From Mycobacterium sp. M26 (GTDB taxonomy: Bacteria; Actinomycetota; Actinomycetes; Mycobacteriales; Mycobacteriaceae): a stretch of 64,000 nt of DNA. Shown piece by piece: positions 37,359 through 45,441 of this stretch (positions are counted from its first letter, which is position 1; each line of letters begins with the position of its first letter). The notes beneath the pieces were generated by a model. The model worked only from the letters and a program-made list of their open reading frames with translations, made no database searches and was not told the DNA's origin. A program made the translations under genes and the position numbers. The stretch is taken from contig NZ_LN929908.1 in NCBI RefSeq assembly GCF_001494595.1, forward strand, positions 2,579,716 to 2,643,715. Direction: 5' to 3'.

Positions 37359-38066
37359 TCAGTCGTCGGCCGCCGTCGTCCTGCCGAAGAAGAAGCCGGC
37401 CGTGATCAGGATCTGGGAGGTGGCGTACACCCACCAGATCGGCACTTCCAGCGCGTTGGATTCCAGCACGAACTTGCCGATGCCGATCATCCCGTCGGAG
37501 ATCGCGAAGCACACCGCGCCCAGCGCCGTCCACACCGTTGGCAGCTGTGCCACCAGCGCCGCGCACACCATCGCACCGAGGACGCCGATATAAACCGTGA
37601 CCGGGATCGTCAGCCCCTCGGTGACCAGCTTGGGCCAGAACACGACCAGAAGTCCGATGCAGAGCACCACCATCGCCGCCGCCGCAACCAGCCGCGGACC
37701 GCCCCGGCCGCGCAACGGCAGCAGGGCACCGAGATAGCAGAGGTGGGCGATCAGGAACGAGCCCAGGCCGAGCACGAACGACGGCTTCCACCACGGCATC
37801 GCCAGGAAGAAGTCGCCGCCGGCCGAGAACAGCAGTGCCGCGATCAGCCAGCGCCGCTCCCGGACGATCGGGTGCCACAACGCGGCCACCGCGAGCAACA
37901 CCGCCATCAGGGCCTTCACTGCGGGCTGTCCCAGGAACCGTCCCGTCAGCTCGGCGTTCGCCGGTAGCTGCACCGCGGTGACCACGAGAAAGACGCCGTA
38001 GCCGAGGGCGGCAGCCGCCGCTGCCACCCACCACGCCGTCAGTGCCCGTGCGTACGGTGGGCTCAT
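37359..38066 (-). CDS. YhhN/TMEM86-family lysoplasmalogenase-like membrane protein (Rv1401-like)
   Basis: A 235-residue polytopic membrane protein with about eight hydrophobic helices. Family features are KALMAVLLAVAALW, FSAGGDFFLAM (the conserved acidic GD), and FAISDGMIGIGKF with a second conserved aspartate, matching YhhN/TMEM86, whose animal members hydrolyse lysoplasmalogen. The position before priA matches M. tuberculosis Rv1401. The ATG at 38066 overlaps the start codon of the divergent esterase gene. Confidence 0.82.
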   Translation of the reverse strand: MSPPYARALTAWWVAAAAAALGYGVFLVVTAVQLPANAELTGRFLGQPAVKALMAVLLAVAALWHPIVRERRWLIAALLFSAGGDFFLAMPWWKPSFVLGLGSFLIAHLCYLGALLPLRGRGGPRLVAAAAMVVLCIGLLVVFWPKLVTEGLTIPVTVYIGVLGAMVCAALVAQLPTVWTALGAVCFAISDGMIGIGKFVLESNALEVPIWWVYATSQILITAGFFFGRTTAADD

Positions 38067-39006
38067 GCCAAGTTCGGACGACAGACCGCCGGTGGACGCC
38101 ATCCTGCAGAAGGTACTGGACGCCGTGCCGTTCCAGTTGACGGTCGACGGCGGAATCGACGAAGCCCGCCGCCGCCTACGCGAGCTGCCGCGCCGCCCGG
38201 TCCATCCCGACCTGCGGGTCGAGGAACATCAGATCGACGGCCCCGGCGGCCCGATCCCGGTCCGCGTCTACTGGCCCGATGACGTGGTCAACCCACCGGT
38301 CACGATGTATTTCCACGGTGGCGGGTTCGCCGTAGGTGATCTCGACACCCATGACGGGACGGCTCGCGAGCACGCGGTGGCTGCAGAAACACTCGTGGTG
38401 TCGGTCGACTACCGGCTGGCCCCGGAGCACCCCTATCCCGCCGCCGTCGAGGATGTCTGGGCCGCCACCCGCTGGGTCGCCGAGAACGCCGGACAGTTCG
38501 GCGCCGACGCCTCCCGGCTGGCGGTGGCCGGCGATTCGGCCGGCGGCACGCTGTCGGCGGTCGTCGCTCAGCTGGCCCGCGACAGCGCCGGACCGCAGCT
38601 GGCCTTCCAGCTGCTCTGGTATCCCTCCACGATGTGGGACACCTCGCTGCCGTCGTTCGCCGAGAATGCCGATGCACCGGTGCTCGACAACGCCGCGATC
38701 GAGGCGTTCACCCGCTGGTATGCCGGTCACCTGGACCTGAGCAACCCGCCCGCCACGCTGGCGCCCGGGCGAGCTGAGGACTTGTCCGGGTTGGCTCCGG
38801 CCTACGTCGCGACCGCGGGCCACGACCCGTTGCGCGACGACGGCGCCCGCTACGCCGAGCTGCTCGCGGCTGCCGGTGTAACAGTTGAGCTGCACAATGC
38901 CGACACACTGGTGCATGGCTATCTTGGCTACGCGGGTGTGGTCCCGGCGGCGACCGAGGCGACACAGCGGGGTCTGGCGGCTTTGCGGGCAGCTTTACAC
39001 GGCTGA
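38065..39006 (+). CDS. alpha/beta hydrolase of the hormone-sensitive lipase family (NlhH/LipI-like esterase)
   Basis: A 313-residue carboxylesterase. The oxyanion-hole motif is YFHGGGFAVGD; the nucleophile serine is in VAGDSAGGTLS; the catalytic aspartate and histidine are in GHDPLRDDG and LVHGYLGYAG. M. tuberculosis has two such esterases (lipI, nlhH) at this position next to the YhhN-like gene; here only one is present, so it is not assigned to either. No signal peptide. The ATG at 38065 overlaps the divergent YhhN-like ATG, so each promoter must lie in the other gene. Confidence 0.88.
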   Translation: MPSSDDRPPVDAILQKVLDAVPFQLTVDGGIDEARRRLRELPRRPVHPDLRVEEHQIDGPGGPIPVRVYWPDDVVNPPVTMYFHGGGFAVGDLDTHDGTAREHAVAAETLVVSVDYRLAPEHPYPAAVEDVWAATRWVAENAGQFGADASRLAVAGDSAGGTLSAVVAQLARDSAGPQLAFQLLWYPSTMWDTSLPSFAENADAPVLDNAAIEAFTRWYAGHLDLSNPPATLAPGRAEDLSGLAPAYVATAGHDPLRDDGARYAELLAAAGVTVELHNADTLVHGYLGYAGVVPAATEATQRGLAALRAALHG

Positions 39007-39082
39007 CCAGCCAACCTTGTCGCGGCCGTCCGCGACGGGCCACAATGGCAACACACGCCACAACAGGTAAGGACGCACCCCC

Positions 39083-39478
39083 ATGAAGTTTGCTCAAGGA
39101 GCCACGACCCGGCGCATCGTCGGCCTCGGTGCCAGCTCGCTCGTCGCGGGTGTGGCCCTCGCCGTGGTCGCCGCACCGTCGGCCTTCGCGGCGCCCGACT
39201 GCAGCAAGGCGGGTGTCGACAGCGCCGTGGCCAACATCCAGAACCAGGCCCAGGCCTACATGAACAGCCATCCGGACGGCCAGAAGGTCCTGATGACGGC
39301 GGCCCTGCAGCCGCGGCCGCAGGCCGAGCAGACGCTCCGCAACTACGCCTCGGCCAACCCGCAGGAGTACGCCGACTTCAAGGCGATCCTGGCCCCGCTC
39401 GGAACGTTGCAGGACCAGTGCGGCGTGCAGGTGGTCCCGCCGCAGTTCCAGTGGGCGTTCGACGCGTTCGTCGGCTAA
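39083..39478 (+). CDS. exported hemophore-related protein
   Basis: A 131-residue secreted protein with a clear signal peptide (basic residues to about 11, hydrophobic 15-33, cleavage likely after AFA at 36). The mature part starts APDCSKAG and has a second cysteine in LQDQCGVQ, a probable disulphide, plus the helical ANPQEYADFKAILAPLGTL segment found in mycobacterial hemophore-related proteins of the Rv0203-like group. Haem binding is inferred from family resemblance; no haem-ligand residue can be assigned here. Followed after 51 bases by the monooxygenase gene. Confidence 0.8.
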   Translation: MKFAQGATTRRIVGLGASSLVAGVALAVVAAPSAFAAPDCSKAGVDSAVANIQNQAQAYMNSHPDGQKVLMTAALQPRPQAEQTLRNYASANPQEYADFKAILAPLGTLQDQCGVQVVPPQFQWAFDAFVG

Positions 39479-39529
39479 CACTCGGCTGGTTCAGCGGGGC
39501 CACCGCCACCCGGATCGGAGGGACCGGAG

Positions 39530-41005
39530 ATGCCGGATTTCCAGACGTTGATCGTCGGAGCCGGCTTCTCCGGCATCGGCGCGGCCATCATGCTCGACCG
39601 GGCCGGCCTCGGCGACTACCAGATCATCGAGGCCGGCGACGGCCCGGGCGGCACCTGGTACTGGAACACCTACCCCGGCATCGCGGTGGACATCCCGTCG
39701 TTCTCCTACCAATTCTCTTTCGAGCAGAGTTCGCAGTGGTCGCGGACCTATGCCCCGGGCCACGAGTTGCGGGCCTACGCCGAGCACTGTGTCGACAAGT
39801 ACGGTCTGCGCTCGCGGATCCTGTTCAACACCACCGTCGCCGGGGCGGTGTTCGACGAGGCCGACGACCTGTGGCGGGTCCAGCTCGACTCCGGTGAGAC
39901 CGTGACCGGCCGCTACCTGGTCAACGCCAGCGGTGTGCTCACGATCCCGAACCTGCCCGACATTCCCGGTGTCGACTCATTCGCCGGCCAAACTGTGCAC
40001 ACCGCCCGCTGGGATCACAGCGTCGACCTGACCGGCAAACGGGTGGCGGTGATCGGAACGGGCGCCTCGGCGGTACAGGTGATCCCCGAGATCGCGCCAA
40101 TCGTGCAGCAGCTCAACGTTTTTCAGCGAACGCCGATCTGGTGCTTCCCGAAGGTCGACGTACCGATCTCGCGCGCCGCGCGGCTGGCCATGCGAATTCC
40201 GGGCGGCAAGGCCGTCCAGCGACTGCTGAGCCAGGCCTACGTGGAGCTGACGTTTCCCCTTGCAGCGCATTACTTCACGCTCAACCCGATGGCCAAGAAG
40301 ATGTCGGAGGCCGGAAAGGCCTACTTACGCAAGCAGGTTCACGATCCGGTGGTTCGCGACAAGCTCACGCCCCGCTATGCGGTGGGGTGCAAGCGCCCCG
40401 GCTTCCACAACACGTATCTGTCGACCTACAACCGCGACAACGTCGACCTGGTCACTGAGCCCATCGACAAGATCACCGGCTCCGGGGTGGCCACCACCGA
40501 CGGCGCCAGCTACGACGTCGACGTCCTGATCCTGGCCACCGGGTTCAAGGTGATGGACACCGACAGCGTGCCGACCTACCCGGTGACCGGCATCGGCGGG
40601 CAGAGCCTGGCGCAGTTCTGGGACACCAACCGCCTGCAGGCCTACGAGGGGGTCAGCGTTCCCGGCTTCCCGAACATGTTCACCGTGTTCGGCCCCTACG
40701 GTTATGTCGGATCCTCGTACTTCGCGCTGATCGAGGCCCAGACCCACCACATCGTGCGGTGCCTCAAGCAGGCCGAGCGCCGGCGGGCCACCCGGATCGA
40801 GGTCAAGCAGGAGGCCAACGACCGCTTCTTCGCCTCGATGCTGCGCAAGCGGCACCGCCAGATCTTCTGGCAGGACAGCTGCACGCTGGCCAACAGCTAC
40901 TACTTCGACAAGAACGGCGACGTGCCGCTGCGGCCGGCCAGCACGCTCGAGGCGTACTGGCACAGCCGGCGGTTCCCGCTCGAGGACTACCGCTTCACGG
41001 CCTGA
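39530..41005 (+). CDS. Baeyer-Villiger-type flavin monooxygenase
   Basis: A 491-residue class B flavoprotein monooxygenase. The FAD Rossmann motif is VGAGFSGIGAAIMLD near residue 10; the BVMO fingerprint FxGxxxHxxxW appears as FAGQTVHTARW; the NADPH Rossmann motif VAVIGTGASAVQ follows; and LILATGFKVMDTD closes the FAD domain. The substrate is unknown; relatives oxidise ketones or activate thioamide drugs (EthA is a family member). The position next to metK corresponds to M. tuberculosis Rv1393c. Its stop is only eight bases from the convergent metK stop. Confidence 0.9.
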   Translation: MPDFQTLIVGAGFSGIGAAIMLDRAGLGDYQIIEAGDGPGGTWYWNTYPGIAVDIPSFSYQFSFEQSSQWSRTYAPGHELRAYAEHCVDKYGLRSRILFNTTVAGAVFDEADDLWRVQLDSGETVTGRYLVNASGVLTIPNLPDIPGVDSFAGQTVHTARWDHSVDLTGKRVAVIGTGASAVQVIPEIAPIVQQLNVFQRTPIWCFPKVDVPISRAARLAMRIPGGKAVQRLLSQAYVELTFPLAAHYFTLNPMAKKMSEAGKAYLRKQVHDPVVRDKLTPRYAVGCKRPGFHNTYLSTYNRDNVDLVTEPIDKITGSGVATTDGASYDVDVLILATGFKVMDTDSVPTYPVTGIGGQSLAQFWDTNRLQAYEGVSVPGFPNMFTVFGPYGYVGSSYFALIEAQTHHIVRCLKQAERRRATRIEVKQEANDRFFASMLRKRHRQIFWQDSCTLANSYYFDKNGDVPLRPASTLEAYWHSRRFPLEDYRFTA

Positions 41006-41013
41006 CGGCCGCT

Positions 41014-42225
41014 CTAGACCGAGTTCTTGAGGTCCTCGACCTTGTCGAGGCGCTCCCACGGCAGGTCGATGTCAGTGCGGCCGAAGTGGCCGTAGGCGGC
41101 AGTCTGGGCGTAGATCGGCCGCTTGAGGTCCAGATCGCGGATGATCGCGCCGGGCCGCAGGTCGAAGACGGCGGTGATGGCCTTCTCGATGCGGGCCGGG
41201 TCGACGGTCTCGGAACCGAAGGTCTCGACGAACAGGCCGACCGGAGCCGCCTTGCCGATGGCGTAGGCCACCTGGACCTCCACCCGCTCGGCCAGACCAG
41301 CGGCAACCACGTTCTTGGCGACCCAGCGCATCGCGTAGGCGGCCGAGCGGTCGACCTTGGACGGATCCTTGCCGGAGAAGGCGCCGCCACCGTGCCGGGC
41401 CCAGCCGCCATAGGTGTCGACGATGATTTTGCGGCCGGTCAGGCCGGCGTCACCCATCGGGCCGCCGAGCACGAACTTGCCGGTCGGGTTGACCAGCAGC
41501 CGGAAGTCGGAGGTGTCCAGGCTCTCGTGGGCGAGTTCGTCGAGGACCGTGCTGACCACCTCGGCGCGGATGTCGGGGGCCAGCTGGCCGTCGAGGTCGA
41601 TGCCCTCGGCGTGCTGGGTGGACAGCACCACGGTGTCCAGCCGCACCGGTGTGGTGCCGGCGTACTCGATGGTGACCTGGGTCTTGCCGTCCGGTCGCAG
41701 GTAGGCGAGCTTGCCGCTCTTGCGGGCTTCGGTCAGCCGCCGCGACAGGCGGTGGGCCAGCGCAATCGGCAGCGGCATCAGCTCGGGGGTGTCGCGGATG
41801 GCGTAGCCGAACATCAGGCCCTGGTCACCGGCGCCCTGGGCGTCCAGCGGGTCGGCAGCGCCCTCGACGCGCGCCTCATGCGCGGTGTCGACGCCCTGGG
41901 CGATGTCCGGCGACTGCGCGCCGATGCCAATGTTCACGCCGCAGGTGGTGCCGTCGAAACCCTTCTCCGACGAGTCGTAACCGATGTCGAGGATGCGTTC
42001 GCGCACCGTGTTGGTGATGTCGGCGAACGCCTCTTTGGCGTTGGTGGTCACCTCGCCGACGACATGGACCTGACCGGTGGTGACCAGGGTCTCCACCGCG
42101 ACGCGGGAGCTCGGGTCCTGCGCCAGGAGCGCATCGAGCACCGAGTCGCTGATCGCGTCACAGATCTTGTCGGGGTGTCCTTCGGTCACCGACTCACTGG
42201 TGAACAGCCGACCCTTATCGCTCAC
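41014..42225 (-). CDS. metK: S-adenosylmethionine synthetase
   Basis: Makes SAM from methionine and ATP. The 403 residues from GTG 42225 begin SDKGRLFTSESVTEGHPDKI; GAGDQGLMFGYA (the hexapeptide region) and the phosphate loop GGGAFSGKDPSKVDRSAAY are conserved. GTG 42225 was preferred over GTG 42231 because the SD-like GGAAGGG has better spacing and the length matches M. tuberculosis MetK. Preceded by coaBC on the same strand but with its own likely promoter. Confidence 0.95.
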   Translation of the reverse strand: MSDKGRLFTSESVTEGHPDKICDAISDSVLDALLAQDPSSRVAVETLVTTGQVHVVGEVTTNAKEAFADITNTVRERILDIGYDSSEKGFDGTTCGVNIGIGAQSPDIAQGVDTAHEARVEGAADPLDAQGAGDQGLMFGYAIRDTPELMPLPIALAHRLSRRLTEARKSGKLAYLRPDGKTQVTIEYAGTTPVRLDTVVLSTQHAEGIDLDGQLAPDIRAEVVSTVLDELAHESLDTSDFRLLVNPTGKFVLGGPMGDAGLTGRKIIVDTYGGWARHGGGAFSGKDPSKVDRSAAYAMRWVAKNVVAAGLAERVEVQVAYAIGKAAPVGLFVETFGSETVDPARIEKAITAVFDLRPGAIIRDLDLKRPIYAQTAAYGHFGRTDIDLPWERLDKVEDLKNSV

Positions 42226-42257
42226 GGTCACATCCCTTCCAATACTTAGTTGGGCAA

Positions 42258-42285
42258 ATCGTATCGTTGGCCCCCCAAGACCCAA
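42258..42285 (-). promoter_or_regulatory. putative sigma-A-type promoter of metK
   Basis: On the minus strand TTGGGT (42285-42280) and TACGAT (42263-42258) are separated by 16 bases, fitting a SigA -35/-10 pair. The predicted leader is about 25 bases, too short for a riboswitch. Confidence 0.45.
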
Positions 42286-42343
42286 CCGGGGCATCCCGTC
42301 CCGCGCAAGGTTTCAGCGCAATCCGAACGAGATCCCCTACCGC

Positions 42344-43591
42344 CTACCCGTCACTGCCGCGCAGGAACAAGGCGATCGCGTCCACGATACGGCTCGCCAT
42401 GAGGGTCTTGGAACCGTGCTCCAGGGCGGCCTCGGTCCCGTCGGATCCGAGCAGCCAGCCGTCGTTGCTATCCACCTCGAAGGCGCGCCCCTCACCGACG
42501 GCGTTGACCACGAGTAGATCGCAGCCCTTGCGGGCGAGCTTGGCCCGGGCATGGAACAGCACATCGCCGTTGGCGTCACCGGTCTCGGCAGCGAACCCGA
42601 CGATGGCCCGCATGTTGGGCAGCTGGCCGTCGGCACGCTGGCGCACGGCGCCGGCCAGTACATCGTCGGTGCGGACCAGCTCGATCGTCGGCCCCTCCAG
42701 GACGCCCGGTTGCTTCTTGATCTTGTTGGTCGCCACCGTCGCGGGCCGGAAGTCGGCCACTGCGGCCGCCATTACCAGCACGTTGGCGTCCGGTGCGTGC
42801 TTGGACACCGCTTCGTGTAGCTGGGCCGCCGAGGTGATGTGCAGGACGTGTACGCCCGCCGGGTCGGCCAGGCCGGCGGTGTTGCCGGCGATCAGCGTGA
42901 CGTCGGCGCCGCGTTGAGCGGCCACTCGCGCGACGGCATAGCCCTGTTTGCCGGAGCTGCGATTGCCGATGAAACGGACCGGGTCGAGCGCCTCACGGGT
43001 TCCGCCCGCGGTCACCAGCACCTTGACGCCGGCCAGGTCGTGCGGCAGCGCGTCATGGCGGGACAGCAGCAATTCGGCGAAGGTGGTGATCTCCTCGGGC
43101 TCGGGGAGCCGCCCGGCACCGCTGTCGGAACCGGTGAGCCGTCCCGAGGCCGGCTCCAGCACCACCGACCCGCGCTCGCGCAGGGTGGCCACGTTGTGCT
43201 GGGTGGCCGGATGCTGCCACATCTCGGTGTGCATGGCCGGAGCGAACAGCACCGGACAGCGGGCGGTGAGCAGAGTGGCGGTCAGCAGGTCGTCCGCGCG
43301 GCCGGCGACGGCACGGGCGAGCAGGTCGGCGGTGGCCGGTGCGACAACGACGAGATCGGCCTCCTGACCGAGCCGGACGTGAGGAACTTCGTCGACGTCC
43401 TGGAACACCCCGGTGCGAACCGGATGTCCGGAGAGCGCCTCGAAAGTGGCGGCGCCGACGAAGCGCAGGGCGGACTCGGTGGGGATGACGCGCACGTCAT
43501 GGCCGGCCTCACTGAGCTGGCGAACGACCGAGCACGCCTTGTAGGCGGCGATGCCTCCGGCCACGCCGACGATGATCCGCTTCGGGTTCAT
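42344..43591 (-). CDS. coaBC: bifunctional phosphopantothenoylcysteine decarboxylase / phosphopantothenate-cysteine ligase
   Basis: Two consecutive coenzyme A steps. The N-terminal flavoprotein CoaC domain (about 1-180) shows VGVAGGIAAYKAC, the PASANT-like VVAPATADLLARAVAG and FAPAMHTEMW; the C-terminal CoaB domain shows VTAGGTREALDPVRFI and the characteristic MAAAVADFRP with the following lysine-rich NKIKK. Length 415 is normal. In the order mihF-gmk-rpoZ-coaBC-metK, with 22 bases to rpoZ. Confidence 0.95.
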   Translation of the reverse strand: MNPKRIIVGVAGGIAAYKACSVVRQLSEAGHDVRVIPTESALRFVGAATFEALSGHPVRTGVFQDVDEVPHVRLGQEADLVVVAPATADLLARAVAGRADDLLTATLLTARCPVLFAPAMHTEMWQHPATQHNVATLRERGSVVLEPASGRLTGSDSGAGRLPEPEEITTFAELLLSRHDALPHDLAGVKVLVTAGGTREALDPVRFIGNRSSGKQGYAVARVAAQRGADVTLIAGNTAGLADPAGVHVLHITSAAQLHEAVSKHAPDANVLVMAAAVADFRPATVATNKIKKQPGVLEGPTIELVRTDDVLAGAVRQRADGQLPNMRAIVGFAAETGDANGDVLFHARAKLARKGCDLLVVNAVGEGRAFEVDSNDGWLLGSDGTEAALEHGSKTLMASRIVDAIALFLRGSDG

Positions 43592-43613
43592 CTACCCGCC
43601 CGGCCCGGTACGA

Positions 43614-43916
43614 CTACTCGCCTTCGGTGTGTTCGAGCAGGTCGGCGTGGATCTCGCGGAGCGCGATCGACAGCGGCTTCTCCTGCAAGCCCGGCTCGAC
43701 CAGCGGGCCGACGTACTCGAGGATGCCGTCACCGAGCTGGTTGTAATAGTCGTTGATCTGGCGGGCCCGCTTGGCGGCGTAGATCACCAGCGCGTACTTG
43801 CTCGACACCCGGTCCAGCAACTCGTCGATGGGCGGATTGGTGATGCCCAGCGGCGTGTCATAGGCCGTAGCGGCACCCGGGGCCGGGTCGTAGTGATCCG
43901 TGCTGGCTTGCGTCAC
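43614..43916 (-). CDS. rpoZ: RNA polymerase omega subunit
   Basis: A 100-residue subunit that stabilises the beta-prime chain of RNA polymerase. The conserved core is ITNPPIDELLDRVSSKYALV followed by IYAAKRARQINDYYNQL; the C-terminal KPLSIALREI is also standard. In the gmk-rpoZ-coaBC order typical of actinobacteria. 95 bases separate it from gmk, the longest gap in this gene run. Confidence 0.95.
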   Translation of the reverse strand: MTQASTDHYDPAPGAATAYDTPLGITNPPIDELLDRVSSKYALVIYAAKRARQINDYYNQLGDGILEYVGPLVEPGLQEKPLSIALREIHADLLEHTEGE

Positions 43917-44011
43917 GTAGAGCTTCTTCCTGGGGGTAGATCGGGTCGAGATCGAGTCAGAACTGAGTCTGGTGGGGCAATTGTTCGGTCCGTGTCGGCC
44001 GCGCGCGCCCG

Positions 44012-44629
44012 CTACGGCGCGTTGCCCACCAGCAAGGATACCAATTCAGCGCACGCCGACTCCAATTGGCTGTTGACGACGACCACGTCGAACGAGTCCT
44101 GAGCGGCCAGTTCGGCGCGGGCGGTGTCCAACCGGCGCGCCATCACCTCGGGGGTTTCGGTACCGCGGCCGACGAGACGCTGTTCGAGGGCCTCCCAGCT
44201 GGGCGGCGCCAAGAACACCGACACCGCCTCGGGCATCGCCTTCTTGACGGCGGCCGCACCCGCCAGATCGACCTCGATCAGCACGGGATGGCCGGTCTCG
44301 GCCGCATGGGCCACCGGAGCGGCCAATGTGCCGGACCGATGCAGTCCGCCGTGGATGTCCGCCCACTCCAGCAGCTCACCGCGATCGATGAGCTGCTGGA
44401 ACTCCCCGGGGGTGACGAAGTGGTAGTCGACGCCGTCCACCTCACCCGGGCGCGGGGCCCGGGTGGTGGCCGACACGCTGAAATGCAGGTCGGGCACCTG
44501 CTCGCGCAGGCGGCGGACGACGGTCGACTTCCCTACCGCAGAAGGCCCGGACAGCACCAGCACGCGACCCTGAGCCGCCTGCATCGGGGGCTCAGCGCCC
44601 CCGCCGTCCGGCCTTCCGCCGGCTTCCAT
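44012..44629 (-). CDS. gmk: guanylate kinase
   Basis: Phosphorylates GMP to GDP. The 205 residues carry the P-loop VLSGPSAVGKSTVVRRL, SATTRAPRPGEVDGVDYHFV (GMP-binding) and HPVLIEVDLAGAAAVKK. ATG 44629 is preceded by GGGAGG at good spacing; a later ATG at 44584 would remove only a 15-residue tail. Starts eight bases after the mihF stop. Confidence 0.96.
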   Translation of the reverse strand: MEAGGRPDGGGAEPPMQAAQGRVLVLSGPSAVGKSTVVRRLREQVPDLHFSVSATTRAPRPGEVDGVDYHFVTPGEFQQLIDRGELLEWADIHGGLHRSGTLAAPVAHAAETGHPVLIEVDLAGAAAVKKAMPEAVSVFLAPPSWEALEQRLVGRGTETPEVMARRLDTARAELAAQDSFDVVVVNSQLESACAELVSLLVGNAP

Positions 44630-44637
44630 CGACCTCC

Positions 44638-44955
44638 CTAGGAGAAGTCGAACTTTTCCAGCAGTGCCTTGCGCTGCCGATCGCCGAGGCCGCGCAGACG
44701 ACGCGTCGGGGCGATCTCCAGCTCGGTCATGATTTCCTGCGCCTTGACCTTGCCAACCTTGGGCAGGGCCTCCAGGAGCGCGGAAACCTTCATCTTGCCG
44801 AGGACCTCGTCGGTCTCAGCGTCGGTGAGCACCTGCTTCAGGTTGGTGCCACCGCGCTTGAGCCGATCCTTGAGCTCAGCTCGCGCACGACGCGCGGCAG
44901 CAGCCTTTTCCAATGCGGCTGCGCGCTGCTCGTCGGTCAACTGGGGAAGGGCCAC
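44638..44955 (-). CDS. mihF: mycobacterial integration host factor
   Basis: A 105-residue nucleoid-associated protein required for mycobacteriophage L5 integration and for chromosome compaction. It has a basic N-terminal helix (ALEKAAAARRARAELKDRLK) and a helix-two-turn-helix region with ALPKVGKVKAQEIMTEL and RRLRGLGDRQRKALLEKF. GTG 44955. Probably the first gene of the mihF-gmk-rpoZ-coaBC run, with its promoter in the large upstream gap. Confidence 0.94.
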   Translation of the reverse strand: MALPQLTDEQRAAALEKAAAARRARAELKDRLKRGGTNLKQVLTDAETDEVLGKMKVSALLEALPKVGKVKAQEIMTELEIAPTRRLRGLGDRQRKALLEKFDFS

Positions 44956-45194
44956 GGGTTCCTCCGTCTCATCACCATCATTGTTGTGCCTGGGCCGGGT
45001 TCTTCAGCCAGCGACGACGACCGTACCCACGCTGTCTGACGAAATCTAACCCCACCCCCTCGTTAGGGGTGCAAACCCGCAGGATATGGCCGAACAAGGT
45101 TGGTGCCGAATCTGCCCGGGGCAAAGGTTCTTGGGCCGTTGTGCGTGGCGACGGGATCGGCGGGAGAATCGGAAAATGCTCCCCTAGCTGCAGG

Positions 45195-45210
45195 TTTACT
45201 GGCGAGTAAA
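45195..45210. promoter_or_regulatory. palindromic operator-like site
   Basis: TTTACT-GGCG-AGTAAA is a perfect 6-bp inverted repeat with a 4-base spacer, in an AT-rich patch of the mihF/ctaD gap. The shape resembles binding sites of TetR-type dimeric regulators. No cognate regulator is encoded in the window. Confidence 0.35.
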
Positions 45211-45392
45211 TATTGGGCGGGTCGGGGGGCGATCCGGCCACCGCGATTTGTGGCCAATTTTCAGCCTTTGCGCACGCAGACGGCGTGTCGGGCGTGTCGC
45301 CGGACGCTGTTCGCGCAGAGCCGAGAGCGCGGTGTGGCAGCCGACACCCGGCCAACACGGGGGTATGGGCGGTGGATCCTCCGGCGACGGTC

Positions 45393-45398
45393 TAGAGT
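45393..45398 (+). promoter_or_regulatory. putative -10 element of ctaD
   Basis: TAGAGT fits TAnnnT and lies 43 bases before the preferred GTG start at 45442. No convincing -35 was found. Confidence 0.3.
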
Positions 45399-45441
45399 GC
45401 TCCACAGGGTGCTGTAGGAAAACTAGATGTTGGGAGACATC

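Larger units (their letters stand above)
44956..45441. other. intergenic region between mihF and ctaD
   Basis: A 486-base gap between divergent mihF and ctaD, the longest in the window. It contains a palindrome at 45195-45210 and a -10-like TAGAGT at 45393-45398 for ctaD. On the minus strand, TAGATT at about 45044-45049 could be the mihF -10. In M. tuberculosis the space between pyrF and mihF holds a PE/PPE gene pair; no remnant of such genes was recognised here. Confidence 0.6.

Noticed and set aside
42226..42343. SAM riboswitch ahead of metK
   Set aside because: The predicted leader is only about 25 bases and no aptamer-like pairing was seen.
44978..45358. Small minus-strand open frame in the mihF/ctaD gap with an N-terminal MLAGC
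   Set aside because: The lipobox-like start lacks a preceding hydrophobic stretch, there is no ribosome-binding site, and the rest has no family resemblance.
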